Source: Pelosinus fermentans
GTDB lineage: Bacteria > Bacillota > Negativicutes > DSM-13327
Length of the DNA stretch: 22,335 nucleotides
Assembly (NCBI GenBank): GCA_002434245.1
Contig: DJJR01000019.1
Location: 1-22,335 of the forward strand
Direction of reading: 5' to 3'
Shown here: in pieces, positions 1 through 11,133 of the stretch
Numbering within the stretch: position 1 is the first letter of the stretch
How the letters are laid out: the number at the start of each line of letters is the position of its first letter
Position numbers and translations under genes: made by a program
The notes under the pieces: generated by a model
The model's database searches: none
The model's input: the letters and a program-made list of their open reading frames with translations, nothing else
Told to the model about the DNA's origin: nothing

Positions 1-55
1 TATAGGGGGTTAGACCGGTTATATTATTTTTTTTGCTTAGCAATGATCTCTTTAT

Positions 56-559
56 TTAAGGCAAGGGTTGATACAATATCACTTTTTTTTGTTTTAGGCT
101 CTCAGGTACATCAATAATACGCTGATTAGCAGAACCCTTGAATAATAAATCATAACTTTTCAATGCTAATTCAAATTTGCCATCAATTAATACATCAATG
201 TATTGTAAAAATTCCAGGCAATCCGATTTCTTAATTAATTCTTCAAAAGTGAAACCAGTATAGCACCAAATATTAACGCCTTTACTTTTCAATTGCTCAG
301 CAATAGCACTACAAGCAACGGGCTGCAGCATTGGCTCACCACCTGAGAATGTTACCCCGGACTGCAGTTTTACCGCTAGAACAGCCTGTACCACATCATC
401 AATTTCCTGTTCAAAACCACCCTCCAAATCCTGGGTATCAAGATTGTGACATCCCTGGCAATGATGAGTACAGCCTTGACACCAGATCACCGTTCTCAAT
501 CCTTTTCCATCTACAACCGAATCCGTTGTTATCTGAGAAGCTAAACGAATTTTCACCAT
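56..559 (-). CDS. nrdG: Anaerobic ribonucleotide reductase activating protein (radical SAM)
   Basis: 167 aa, full length for NrdG. It uses S-adenosylmethionine and a 4Fe-4S cluster to put the glycyl radical on class III ribonucleotide reductase NrdD. The radical SAM motif C-x3-C-x2-C is C30, C34 and C37, with an extra C27, followed by SGGEP at about residues 72-76, the family's SAM-binding glycine motif. The ATG is preceded by an in-frame stop codon, so this start is the only one; GGGAG lies 11 nt upstream, a rather long spacing. Its partner nrdD is on the same strand but about 13 kb upstream at 13714-16110, whereas nrdD and nrdG usually adjoin. I see no clear promoter in the 146-bp gap upstream. 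Assignment is confident; a generic 4Fe-4S activase of another glycyl radical enzyme is unlikely given the length and the TVIWCQGCTHHCQGC context. Confidence 0.95.
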   Translation of the reverse strand: MVKIRLASQITTDSVVDGKGLRTVIWCQGCTHHCQGCHNLDTQDLEGGFEQEIDDVVQAVLAVKLQSGVTFSGGEPMLQPVACSAIAEQLKSKGVNIWCYTGFTFEELIKKSDCLEFLQYIDVLIDGKFELALKSYDLLFKGSANQRIIDVPESLKQKKVILYQPLP

Positions 560-705
560 ACCACACCAATCTCCCTATTTTACACTTTCAAACATTAAAT
601 CATCTCATATGTCAATATCATAGGAATGTTTCCCCTCATTATCCCTTGATAATCAAAATAATAGTATAACACTTTTAGACAGAATCGTCTCCTGTTCATC
701 CATAC

Positions 706-1425
706 TCACCACTGGATGTTTTCAGGATAGTCCCAGTCATATTGAATCTCATCTGCAGGACAATTATATTTTAGAGCTTCTTCCAAAACTTCCTCTCTAA
801 CCGCTCTATATTCATCGCTTGGCTCTGCAATTCTCTTTGCTATGGTCGCAATACTTTTTAAGCGCTTTTCCTTATTCATCGTCAGAAATCTGCCATTCAA
901 AATATCAATATATTGAATTGTATATCCGTAAAACCATGTATAATCATGACTTATCATATTCAGTATACGTTTATAGGAAGTCTCCGTTACTACTTGCTTC
1001 AGACACTCTGCAACCGCCGCCTGGAACTTATGAACCGCAGCAGTATTCGTATCCCACTCTGGATACTTGATTTTTTTTTGGCGTAACAAAATAAAATCAC
1101 TCAGACACATAATAACAAACAATATTTCCGGCCATAAAACATGAGTGCCTACATATATATTTTTCTTAGGCGTAATCATTGCTAACTCTTTCATCCGATT
1201 TTCATCCATACCATTGTCAACAAATTCAAATTCCCGATTCCCCATTAAAGCATGGCGCAGCTCATAACAGAATCCTAGCACTCTAATACGTACACCCTGG
1301 TAGGCGATATATTCATTCTCCTTACCAACAACGTCATGCAATGCATTATAAAGATCTTCAAAATCTAAGCAGTCACCATATATAGCCACCCCTGCATAAT
1401 TAGGAGTATGTTTCACAAATATCAT
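706..1425 (-). CDS. Uncharacterised DUF6904-like protein
   Basis: 239 aa, cytosolic, with no signal peptide. One hydrophobic stretch (WPEILFVIMCLSDFILL) looks like a buried helix rather than a membrane anchor. The N-terminus (MIFVKHTPNYAGVAIYGD) and the segment RIRVLGFCYELRHALMG resemble Firmicutes proteins that I recall as DUF6904; that is a memory-based match and the function is unknown. The start ATG has GAGGGA 5 nt upstream. The gene is on the same strand as nrdG, with 146 bp between them. Downstream of CRISPR array 1 it is the first gene of the left flank, so it may be either the last piece of the island or native to the nrdG side. No catalytic motif is recognisable. Confidence 0.75.
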   Translation of the reverse strand: MIFVKHTPNYAGVAIYGDCLDFEDLYNALHDVVGKENEYIAYQGVRIRVLGFCYELRHALMGNREFEFVDNGMDENRMKELAMITPKKNIYVGTHVLWPEILFVIMCLSDFILLRQKKIKYPEWDTNTAAVHKFQAAVAECLKQVVTETSYKRILNMISHDYTWFYGYTIQYIDILNGRFLTMNKEKRLKSIATIAKRIAEPSDEYRAVREEVLEEALKYNCPADEIQYDWDYPENIQW

Positions 1426-1592
1426 TATGATCCCTCAACTTTATAAGTTTCTGGCAAGATAACGGTACTCACAAAGCTCTTTGCCTCTTTAATCATTCCA
1501 TATAGTATGTTCCTATTCCTTCTTATTCTTAGACTCTAACTGCTTTGGACAAACGCCAAATATTTGAAGACGGGGACTGAGATTCTACCTTA

Positions 1593-2291
1593 GTTTTGAT
1601 CTGCATATCCATGCAAGGCGTGACTAACACTCCATGTGGACAGCCAACGGCGCAGGGGAGTTTCAATCCACACGCCTACGCAAGGCGTGACCCGACTAAC
1701 ATTGTTTCCATCATTGCACCTTCGGGGGTTTCAATCCACACGCCTACGCAAGGCGTGACAATACTCACCCCTCCCTTACGCTCTAATAATCTGTTTCAAT
1801 CCACACGCCTACGCAAGGCGTGACATCTAATACCACATTAATAATCATCTTACTGCCGTCGTTTCAATCCACACGCCTACGCAAGGCGTGACGCAGACTA
1901 ACAAATAAATCAGCTCCCCAAGAGTTTGTTTCAATCCACACGCCTACGCAAGGCGTGACAAGGGTTAAATGCATTCTCCCTGGATACTGAGGGTTTCAAT
2001 CCACACGCCTACGCAAGGCGTGACGTTTGAAAAATTAGACTCTGAATTATTCTTGATTGTTTCAATCCACACGCCTACGCAAGGCGTGACAATATAATCC
2101 ATATTTCACCTCGTATAATTTTTCGTGTTTCAATCCACACGCCTACGCAAGGCGTGACCGAGGAATGCATTTTTACAAAGTCTATTTCAACGAAGTTTCA
2201 ATCCACACGCCTACGCAAGGCGTGACCCTTTGAATGGTTTTGTTGATATATTCCAGACTGTTTCAATCCACACGCCTACGCAAGGCGTGAC
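1593..2291 (-). CRISPR. CRISPR array 1, type I-C, 11 repeats / 10 spacers
   Basis: Eleven 32-nt repeats start at 1593, 1660, 1728, 1793, 1861, 1928, 1993, 2059, 2127, 2195 and 2260; spacers are 33-36 nt. On the minus (crRNA) strand the repeat begins GTCACGCC and ends ATTGAAAC, the usual type I-C form. CACGCC pairs with GGCGTG around a 7-nt loop. Cleavage at the 3' base of this stem would leave the 11-nt handle TGGATTGAAAC, as expected for Cas5c processing. The first repeat in plus coordinates (1593-1624) differs from the others at 9 positions, all in the half that carries the crRNA handle, so it is the decayed leader-distal repeat. The leader and cas2 lie on the high-coordinate side, so the newest spacer is 2227-2259. 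Confidence 0.98.
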
Positions 2292-2460
2292 TGGCAGTTG
2301 TAGGATATAAGAAAACCATGGGTCAAAACACATGATTTCGCGAACCTAAAAATTATATCGTTTATAAAAAAGACTTTTCTTACACAAAACGTCAAGAAGG
2401 CTTGTACATTCTAGCCTGCGAATACTCCCGGAAAACGATGAGCACTTAGGGTTCGCATTA
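2292..2460 (-). promoter_or_regulatory. Leader of CRISPR array 1
   Basis: 169 nt between the array and cas2. It aligns end to end with the leader of array 2 (13068-13236), well conserved over the 60 nt next to the array and the outermost 40 nt, and diverged in the middle. The outermost 24 nt (2437-2460) are identical in both. Its last three bases are the cas2 stop codon. Shared motifs at equal offsets are GCGAACC at 2340-2346, TGCGAAT at 2417-2423 and the inverted GGTTCGC at 2450-2456. A TTGACG hexamer on the minus strand at 2395-2390, matched by TTGACC in the other leader, could be a -35 box, but no convincing -10 follows at 17 nt. Confidence 0.85.
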
Positions 2461-2748
2461 GATCATCAGAACGCCTTCTGGATCATATCCTGATTTCGCA
2501 CCCACATGTTCCACGCGATTTTTCCAGTTGCTTCCTAAGAAATAATATCGCAGGCTATCCGTCTCATGATTAATTATACTTTCCAGGCGATGTTTTAACT
2601 CTGCAAACTGCGCTGGGTCAAGTAAACATTCGAAAACTGAGTTTTGAACACGTTGACCATAATTTACACATTGTTTCGCTACTCTGCGAAGACGCTTCTT
2701 TCCCGAATCGGTAGTTACACTTACATCATAAGTAATTAATACCATCAT
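2458..2748 (-). CDS. cas2: CRISPR adaptation endonuclease-fold protein Cas2
   Basis: 96 aa. Structural partner of Cas1 in the spacer-integration complex. The N-terminus MMVLITYDVS has the ferredoxin-like beta strand and the conserved Asp of Cas2, followed by the family's arginine-rich helix (KKRLRRVAKQC) and RVQNSVFECLL. The open frame extends upstream to 2841, but that extension lies inside cas1 in another frame and is not Cas2-like. The ATG at 2748 has GAGGG 7 nt upstream; a second ATG directly after it (2745) is an equally possible start. It begins 10 bp after the cas1 stop and is the last gene of the operon. Its stop codon forms the outer boundary of the leader. Confidence 0.95.
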   Translation of the reverse strand: MMVLITYDVSVTTDSGKKRLRRVAKQCVNYGQRVQNSVFECLLDPAQFAELKHRLESIINHETDSLRYYFLGSNWKNRVEHVGAKSGYDPEGVLMI

Positions 2749-2758
2749 TGCCAAACCC

Positions 2759-3790
2759 TCATTTCCAGAAAAATGGCGGATAATCTTCCAAATCACCACG
2801 CATATGCCTCGCCAACAGCATGGCCTGAACATATGGCACAAGACCCAAAGGAATTTTTTCTTCCAAATAGGGATGAGTGATTTCTTCTTGTTTGCGCTTT
2901 TGCCAAGCAGTCAATACTTCCTTACGGGTATCATCATCCATAATTACAGCACCATTTTCCTTTACGACAAAGCCTTTTGCTGTAATCTGATTGCGATTAA
3001 TCAACGTCACTGCTAGGCGATCCACAAAATGCGGGCGTAATTCTTCCATGACATCAAGTGCTAAGCTAGGTCGTCCTGGTCGATCCCTATGCAAAAAACC
3101 AACCTGGGGATCAAGTCCAACACTTTCGAGAGCCGCTACAACTTCGTGCGTGAGCAGCGTATATAAGAAAGATAGCAAAGCATTTACTCGATCTGTCGGT
3201 GGTCTGCGATTTCTCCCCAACATACGGAATGCTTCCTTTTGATTTAATACTAATTGATTAAAATTAGAAAAATAGAGATGGGCTGCTTCTCCTTCAATGC
3301 CTCGTATAGAATCACCATGATGTGCCATTTCCAACTTTGCAGGCATCCTTGCTAATAATTGAAGTACTCTCTCCAAAGCCTCATTGTCAACCACTTCAGT
3401 ATGATCTCGTAGTACACGATGTAATACCGCCCGGCTATTCATAATCTTGGCGGCAATAAATCGGCGTGATAAGCGGGCCGTCATCACCTCATCATCTGAC
3501 CAGCGATATTGTGTTCTTCTGAGTAAAACATTACCCGATACATTCCCCGTAATACGTCCCATAAATTTTCCATACTGTGATAAGAAAGAAATGGCTACAC
3601 CTCGCTCACAACACAAATGCATCAGCCTTGGACTAGCTCCTGCGAAACCGAAGCAAACAATTCCTTCTAAGTTGTGAGCAGGAACCCGAAATTTAATCTC
3701 ATCATTGACTTTAATCAGTACATTCTCGCCATCACAGGCTAAATAAACATCTGGCAGAGTGACATACAATGTATTCAGAAGCCGTCGCAA
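2759..3790 (-). CDS. cas1: CRISPR integrase Cas1 (type I-C)
   Basis: 343 aa, full length for type I-C Cas1. It is the metal-dependent integrase that inserts prespacers at the leader-repeat junction. The N-terminal beta domain covers roughly residues 1-95 and the helical catalytic domain the rest. Active-site residues are E166 in RGIEGEAA, H234 in GFLHRDRPGRPSLALDVMEE and D246/E249 in the same block, so all the metal ligands are present. The gene overlaps the end of cas4 by 16 bp and is followed 10 bp later by cas2. The overlap with cas4 fits the Cas4-Cas1-Cas2 complex that selects PAM-bearing prespacers in I-C systems. No damage is visible, so adaptation should be functional. Confidence 0.98.
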   Translation of the reverse strand: MRRLLNTLYVTLPDVYLACDGENVLIKVNDEIKFRVPAHNLEGIVCFGFAGASPRLMHLCCERGVAISFLSQYGKFMGRITGNVSGNVLLRRTQYRWSDDEVMTARLSRRFIAAKIMNSRAVLHRVLRDHTEVVDNEALERVLQLLARMPAKLEMAHHGDSIRGIEGEAAHLYFSNFNQLVLNQKEAFRMLGRNRRPPTDRVNALLSFLYTLLTHEVVAALESVGLDPQVGFLHRDRPGRPSLALDVMEELRPHFVDRLAVTLINRNQITAKGFVVKENGAVIMDDDTRKEVLTAWQKRKQEEITHPYLEEKIPLGLVPYVQAMLLARHMRGDLEDYPPFFWK

Positions 3791-4482
3791 GAGTCATCCA
3801 CCTCCTCGCGGCACATTCGTGCCAGATATTCTTTGACTGGACGATGACGCAATGTCCAGGTTGGCTGGCACTCTTCCACCAAGGAACACTGGGAACAGCG
3901 TTTCCCCTTTGTCGCTTTAGGTGTTTTCCCTTCGCGAAAAAACTGTTGCATGCGACTGGCAAGTTCAATGGTATGTAAGCGAAGGGTTTCATCTAATACA
4001 ATCTTTTCCCGATGTTTCGTTTGGGCATAAAAGAGAAATCCTGTGTCAATGGATACCTGCATCATCTCCTCCAATGCCATGGCCTGAGCGCATAGTTGAA
4101 CAGCATCCCGGTCATCCTTTTTAGGACGCCCCCTCTTATATTCCACAGGAATTGGTCGCCACCAACCTTCTCTGCCTTCAAGACGACAAGTCTTACCTTC
4201 TATCAATTCCTTTTCCTGGTGAAATTCCACCACGTCCGCAATACCTCTAAGTCCCAGTTTTCTTGAAATAAGCGGCATGGCTCTAACCGTCCGTAAGGTC
4301 GTTCTCGTCTCATCTTCAAAGGGATCATCGGTACGTTCATGAAGGTGTTGTCCTTCTACAGTACGAACATTCTCTGCCCAAACTTGCTCAATATGAATGA
4401 GTGCCCACTGCCGCTCACAAAAAGCTATGTGCTGAATTCCCGAGAGCATGAGGAAGTCATCTTCTAAATCTTGTATGCTCAT
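3775..4482 (-). CDS. cas4: CRISPR adaptation nuclease Cas4 (RecB-like, Fe-S)
   Basis: 235 aa. Cas4 trims prespacer ends and enforces PAM choice together with Cas1-Cas2. The four cysteines that hold the iron-sulfur cluster are visible: C22 near the N-terminus and C196, C199 and C205 near the C-terminus. The PD-(D/E)xK nuclease core is seen as GIAD (D83) and PVEYKRG (E114, K116). The start ATG overlaps the cas7 stop in the form ATGA (4 bp), implying translational coupling. The 3' end overlaps cas1 by 16 bp. Length and motifs are typical, and all key residues are intact. Confidence 0.97.
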   Translation of the reverse strand: MSIQDLEDDFLMLSGIQHIAFCERQWALIHIEQVWAENVRTVEGQHLHERTDDPFEDETRTTLRTVRAMPLISRKLGLRGIADVVEFHQEKELIEGKTCRLEGREGWWRPIPVEYKRGRPKKDDRDAVQLCAQAMALEEMMQVSIDTGFLFYAQTKHREKIVLDETLRLHTIELASRMQQFFREGKTPKATKGKRCSQCSLVEECQPTWTLRHRPVKEYLARMCREEVDDSCDGF

Positions 4483-5342
4483 CTTTCAATAATCGTGATA
4501 CCATCAGGTTTTTCAGCATGATTGATCGTAATCGTATAGTCTGTAAACGCACGCAGCGGTTTGTTTTCCTCTTTACGTTCTGTAGTTACAAGATCGAATA
4601 ATTTATGAGCCTGGGCATTACCTAAGGCTGTTTCATGCTCAAAAATCACCAGTTTTCGGCTTGCCATTTTTCCACGAGCAGCGGAATGATCATGTTCAAA
4701 CATCTCTACTAATGCCTGCCAAAATAGCTCTAAATCCTCTTTTGAAAACCCAGTCTTTTTTGCTAACGGTGCCGAAATATAGCCTTCCACACGATAAAGG
4801 GCATAAGGAACAATATGTTTACGTCCCATGGTACGTTCTTTATCTACGTCCTTCTTATGAGTTACTGCCATACGAGTAATCGTAATTTCCTGTGGAATGA
4901 TAGGATCTAGGCTTTTGGCAAAGCCAAACTGTATCGGACCACGCACTTGCCCACAATTCACATCCGTAGTCATAACAGCACCAAAGGAGCGGATATCATA
5001 AAAGCGATTACACATATACTGGGTTACCCCATTCGCTTGTGCAGCATCTTTGGGAAGTTTTTTTGATTCTGCTTTAATTTTTAGATCATCATATGCCTCT
5101 TGATTTACATCATTCAAAACAGCCTTTTCACGCACATAGATATCAAAGGGATTGATCCCCCCTTTGGCAAGTTCCACGTAATTTCTCACCTTGCGTTTCA
5201 AACATACATCGGTAACAAGACCATGACTCGTCTCCGGATCAATACGCGGCATATTTCCGGCATCCGGATCACCATTGGGATTGCCGTTTTCCACTTCAAA
5301 AAAAAGTACAAACTCATAACGTTTCTCCAATACATTGCTCAT
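4479..5342 (-). CDS. cas7: Cascade backbone protein Cas7 (Csd2, type I-C)
   Basis: 287 aa. This RAMP subunit coats the crRNA spacer in the type I-C Cascade complex. The hallmark GNPNGDPDAGNMPR lies near the N-terminus, followed by RIDPETSHGLVTDVCLKRKVRN and, later, the Csd2 block SFGAVMTTDVNCGQVRGPIQFG. Two starts are possible: ATG at 5351, which overlaps the cas8c stop as ATGA, and ATG at 5342, three codons in. I prefer 5342 because AAGGAAGG lies 9 nt upstream of it, whereas for 5351 the same sequence is only 1-2 nt away. The gene ends in a 4-bp overlap with cas4. Full length and intact. Confidence 0.97.
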   Translation of the reverse strand: MSNVLEKRYEFVLFFEVENGNPNGDPDAGNMPRIDPETSHGLVTDVCLKRKVRNYVELAKGGINPFDIYVREKAVLNDVNQEAYDDLKIKAESKKLPKDAAQANGVTQYMCNRFYDIRSFGAVMTTDVNCGQVRGPIQFGFAKSLDPIIPQEITITRMAVTHKKDVDKERTMGRKHIVPYALYRVEGYISAPLAKKTGFSKEDLELFWQALVEMFEHDHSAARGKMASRKLVIFEHETALGNAQAHKLFDLVTTERKEENKPLRAFTDYTITINHAEKPDGITIIER

Positions 5343-5347
5343 CTTTA

Positions 5348-7815
<2,468 letters not shown>

Positions 7816-10056
7816 TTAATAAATCATTATACCTTCTGGTGCCTTTACCTCTTTTGCATCTTTTAACCCATAACGTGAATCATAAAAACTAGAGTCCGTC
7901 ACAAATTTTATAATATCCCCTACTGATTTCACTACTTTTTCTTTTTGTAACCCCTCCAGCTCATATTGATAAACTTGCACGATGTAAGGTTGAAGACTGC
8001 GCATTCTACTGGCTGGAAAAGGATGATGTTCTATTTCTTTCATTACATCCAGCACATGATCATCCCAAGGAACAACAACTGAAACAGTGGTACTATCAAT
8101 CAATTGAAATTTACCAGCGATCTCTACAAAAGGAAATGACAACTCTTCCTCGCCACCTTTAATTAAGCTAAGAATTTTATGTGCATCCAGCTTATCGCTC
8201 TCTACACTAAGTAATTGCTTGAAATAATCTTCAATAGCAGACAAAGACATCAGATCATTTTCGAATTGACTAACTCTTCGTGCTGTACTTCTCATTAGAC
8301 CAGCAACCAATTCAAACCTCCCTCTTGTAGGCATACCATGTGCCTCAGGTTCAAATACAATCACAAAACCGTCTTTTCGCCGCCCCTCTCGATTGCATCG
8401 CCCTGCAGCTTGGGCTATCGAATCAATCCCTGCTGCCGAACGATAAACGGCTGGGAAATCAACATCGACTCCTGCTTCAATTAGCTGCGTAGACACTACA
8501 CGACATGGTTTTCCTTCTAGTAATGCCGTTTTTATCTCAGCTAAAATCTTTTTTCGATGGGCTGGACACATACGCGCTGATAAATGATAAACACCTTCTG
8601 TTGTTTGCTCCAACAAGAGATCAAATAATATCCTGGCATGCCGCCTGGTATTTACAATGGTAAGAACCTGTGAACTCTCCATCATGCCTGATACTACTTC
8701 TTTGTCTGTCAATTTACCGCGATAATGAACAGTAACTCGTTTAAAAGTTTTCTGCAATTCATTAGGATCTTCCATGATCTCTACTGGTTTTAGATTCCCT
8801 GGAATGAGTTCCTTTATTGCAGGCTGCGTTGCCGTACACAATACCACCGTCGCACCATAATTTAGCACCAATTCTGCCAAAGCCCACAGGCAAGGCTTCA
8901 TATATTCAAGGGGCATCATCTGGGCTTCATCTAAAATAATTACACTATTAGCCATGTTGTGAAGCTTCCGACAGCGTGATCCTTTATTGGCATACAGCGA
9001 TTCAAAAAACTGTACCGCCGTTGTAACGACTACTGGCATATCCCAATTTTCTGCAGCCAGCCGATGTGCCTTTTCATGCTTATCCCAGTCATCAAAGGAG
9101 CCTTCTGGGTACTCAAAATTACTATGATGCTCTAGAACCACATTATCATTTTCCTCTAGTGCTTCCCGGAAGACTTGGGCATTCTGCTCGATAATGCTAG
9201 TGTAGGGAATGACATAAATAATACGCTCTTTATTATGTGTAACAGCATGCTTAAGAGCAAAAGCCATGGAAGAATAAGTCTTTCCGCCACCAGTAGGAAC
9301 TGTTAAGGTAAAAAGATTCGGTTTAGAGTCTGCTATTTGTAAACATCTTTCCAGGATACTTTGCCGTGCAGTATTGATCAATGATGTATTTTGAAGATTT
9401 TTTTCTGCTAACACTTCCAGCTTCTTTTCCAATCGCTTAAAAATTGTTTTCATAGAAATTGTCCCCGGTCGTGCCATATATTTCTCTGCATTCATAAATC
9501 GTTCTGTATCCAAATAATCTGCATCCACCAGGCAAGAGTATAACATACGGATACAGAAGGAAAAACTAAATGCAGACATGGCAATATCTTTAGCGTGGGG
9601 GATATTGCTAAGATCATCCTGACATAAATCCGGTATGTTAATTTCTTTGGTAAATGCCTGATAATCTGGTATATCCTTTTTCTCAAGTCGTCCCGGAAGA
9701 TTTTTAATGTTACCCCTATTTCCATCTGGTAATCCACCATGATGCCCGGCAACTGTAAATGCCAAAGCTTTTCCTATTGGGCTTTGCCACTTCCTAAAAA
9801 TTTCTTGTGCACCTGCTGTTGCATGATCAACCTTTGTCTTATTGCCTTCTAAACGTCTCTGAAAATCCTTGGAGTATTTTCCAATATCATGAGTTAGACC
9901 AATAATTCTACCTAATTTTCCTGCATTAAATTTAGCTGCCCGCTTTTCTGCTAAACGTGCAACCTCATCAAGGTGTTCTTTTAATGGTTGCCAATGTTCT
10001 TTAGGTTGTATTTCCTTCGTTCGTAAATTTTCCTTGGTATGTCCATAGTAGATCAC
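7816..10056 (-). CDS. cas3: CRISPR effector helicase-nuclease Cas3 (HD + SF2)
   Basis: 746 aa, full length. Cas3 is recruited by Cascade after target recognition, nicks the displaced strand and degrades it. The HD nuclease domain comes first: H56-D57 in THDIGK, D77-H78, and H105-H106 in AGHHGG. The superfamily 2 helicase follows, with Walker A PTGGGKT at 254-260, DEAQ at 376-379, the CTAT motif III at about 407-410, and motif VI QAAGRCNREGR at about 549-559. The start is GTG at 10056 with GGGGGTG close upstream; the nearby ATG (about 10070) runs into a stop after five codons, so GTG is right. First gene of the cas operon. A weak promoter candidate (TTGTAT-N17-TATTAA) lies in the 152-bp upstream gap. 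Confidence 0.97.
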   Translation of the reverse strand: MIYYGHTKENLRTKEIQPKEHWQPLKEHLDEVARLAEKRAAKFNAGKLGRIIGLTHDIGKYSKDFQRRLEGNKTKVDHATAGAQEIFRKWQSPIGKALAFTVAGHHGGLPDGNRGNIKNLPGRLEKKDIPDYQAFTKEINIPDLCQDDLSNIPHAKDIAMSAFSFSFCIRMLYSCLVDADYLDTERFMNAEKYMARPGTISMKTIFKRLEKKLEVLAEKNLQNTSLINTARQSILERCLQIADSKPNLFTLTVPTGGGKTYSSMAFALKHAVTHNKERIIYVIPYTSIIEQNAQVFREALEENDNVVLEHHSNFEYPEGSFDDWDKHEKAHRLAAENWDMPVVVTTAVQFFESLYANKGSRCRKLHNMANSVIILDEAQMMPLEYMKPCLWALAELVLNYGATVVLCTATQPAIKELIPGNLKPVEIMEDPNELQKTFKRVTVHYRGKLTDKEVVSGMMESSQVLTIVNTRRHARILFDLLLEQTTEGVYHLSARMCPAHRKKILAEIKTALLEGKPCRVVSTQLIEAGVDVDFPAVYRSAAGIDSIAQAAGRCNREGRRKDGFVIVFEPEAHGMPTRGRFELVAGLMRSTARRVSQFENDLMSLSAIEDYFKQLLSVESDKLDAHKILSLIKGGEEELSFPFVEIAGKFQLIDSTTVSVVVPWDDHVLDVMKEIEHHPFPASRMRSLQPYIVQVYQYELEGLQKEKVVKSVGDIIKFVTDSSFYDSRYGLKDAKEVKAPEGIMIY

Positions 10057-10139
10057 TTATGCACCCCCATTGAAAAAATTCATACATTACTATACGATAA
10101 ATTATTGGTTATTAATACTTAATTTACCATAATAATACA

Positions 10140-10173
10140 AAATCCTGCAAAGTAAATTTACTCTGCAGGATTT
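10140..10173 (-). terminator. Terminator-like palindrome between fic and cas3
   Basis: A 34-nt near-perfect palindrome. The outer arms AAATCCTGCA and TGCAGGATTT pair fully, and the whole sequence is self-complementary apart from one mismatch. On the minus strand it is followed by TTTTGTATTATT, so it should end fic transcription before cas3 starts. The stem core TCCTGCA recurs in the hairpin at 13279-13313. Confidence 0.6.
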
Positions 10174-10208
10174 AATTATGAGCTAATATAGTTATTATTT
10201 TTTAAGGA

Positions 10209-11063
10209 TTACTTAATATGCTGTATATAAAACTCCAAAGTATCTTCCAAAATTTCAGCCACCAATTTTATAAATACTTCATATTCCCCTTTAACATGGG
10301 AATGGTCAAGAGCATTATAATACTCTAACCTTTGCTCTTTCTTTATGACAATCGGCACGTGGCCATGTTTCAGTAGTTCGAAATTCAACAATAGCCTTGC
10401 TGTACGACCATTTCCATCTACAAATGGATGTATTTTTACAAATTCACTATGTAAAATAGCAGCCCTTTCCACTACGTGCAACGTTTGTCCTTTTCCTACA
10501 TACCACTCCATTAGTTGGGTCATTTGCTCAGGTACATGTACAAACGCAGGAGGAATATGCTCAGCACCGCTTATGAATACATTTTCGGTGCGGTAAACGC
10601 CCGCATTTTCAGGCATTATTCCCTTTAATACCAGGGAGTGAATGTTTTTAATTTGCCATTCCGATAAAGTTTCATGATTTGCTATAATTTCTTCTATATA
10701 GTGAATCGCGTCCTTGTGATTAATCACCTCAAGATGTTCCCGCAATGTTTTGCCACCAACTGTTATGCCCTCTAAAACCACTTTTGTTTCCGACAAAGTA
10801 AGAGTATTGCCTTCAATAGCATTAGAATGATATGTCCATTCCACTAATAATTTTTCCCTAAGGCTCTTTAGCGTATGGTATGGGAAGGGTTTCTTACCAT
10901 CTAAGATCGTTTTTTTCTCGTCTATTGTTTGTAATAACAAGGAATAGTCCACGCCAACACTCCTCCTAAACTGCTCAACTATTATACTAATATTATTCAA
11001 TTCTTCGTACGTTAAAGATGAAATAGCCTTAGACTCTTCCCTTAGGAAAATCATTTTACTCAT
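10209..11063 (-). CDS. Fic-domain protein adenylyltransferase, self-inhibited type
   Basis: 284 aa. Fic enzymes transfer AMP (sometimes another nucleotide) to a hydroxyl of a target protein. The active site HPFVDGNGRTAR (H212-R223) is complete, matching HxFx(D/E)GNGRxxR. The inhibitory motif S-N-A-I-E-G (S80-E84-G85) lies upstream, which makes this a class II Fic protein whose alpha-inhibitory helix is in its own N-terminal part. The N-terminal segment is a Fic_N-like helical region, and no extra C-terminal winged helix is visible. Start ATG 11063; a second ATG is codon 4. Neither has a Shine-Dalgarno, which fits the near-leaderless promoter at 11071-11106. It lies just upstream of cas3, inside the CRISPR island. 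Its target cannot be told from sequence; roles in defence or stress response are open. Confidence 0.9.
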   Translation of the reverse strand: MSKMIFLREESKAISSLTYEELNNISIIVEQFRRSVGVDYSLLLQTIDEKKTILDGKKPFPYHTLKSLREKLLVEWTYHSNAIEGNTLTLSETKVVLEGITVGGKTLREHLEVINHKDAIHYIEEIIANHETLSEWQIKNIHSLVLKGIMPENAGVYRTENVFISGAEHIPPAFVHVPEQMTQLMEWYVGKGQTLHVVERAAILHSEFVKIHPFVDGNGRTARLLLNFELLKHGHVPIVIKKEQRLEYYNALDHSHVKGEYEVFIKLVAEILEDTLEFYIQHIK

Positions 11064-11070
11064 CCGTTTA

Positions 11071-11106
11071 TAATACCATTATATCCCAACATGATATTTG
11101 AAACAA
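11071..11106 (-). promoter_or_regulatory. Candidate fic promoter, almost leaderless
   Basis: On the minus strand TTGTTT (11106-11101), 17 nt, then a perfect TATAAT (11083-11078). The expected transcription start is about 11071, only some 8 nt before the fic ATG. Confidence 0.55.
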
Positions 11107-11133
11107 CTTAGTTATGCCTTTTGTTTTCGTATA

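Noticed and set aside
625..665. FNR-like site TTGATTATCAA upstream of nrdG
   Set aside because: The half sites are separated by one base instead of four, so it does not fit FNR/CRP spacing; there is no convincing promoter beside it.
331..669. 112-aa open frame on the plus strand
   Set aside because: It is the antisense shadow of nrdG, which has clear radical SAM motifs; no ribosome binding site or recognisable domain.
1426..1592. Possible gene or terminator after array 1
   Set aside because: No frame with a start signal and no stable hairpin with a U tract was found; the 167 bp appear empty.
1596..1823. 75-aa plus-strand frame with a repeated HTPTQGV-like peptide
   Set aside because: The peptide repeat is only the translation of CRISPR repeats in array 1.
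2749..2841. N-terminal extension of Cas2 (31 codons)
   Set aside because: It lies within cas1 in another frame, is Cys/Trp-rich and unlike Cas2; a good ribosome binding site precedes ATG 2748.
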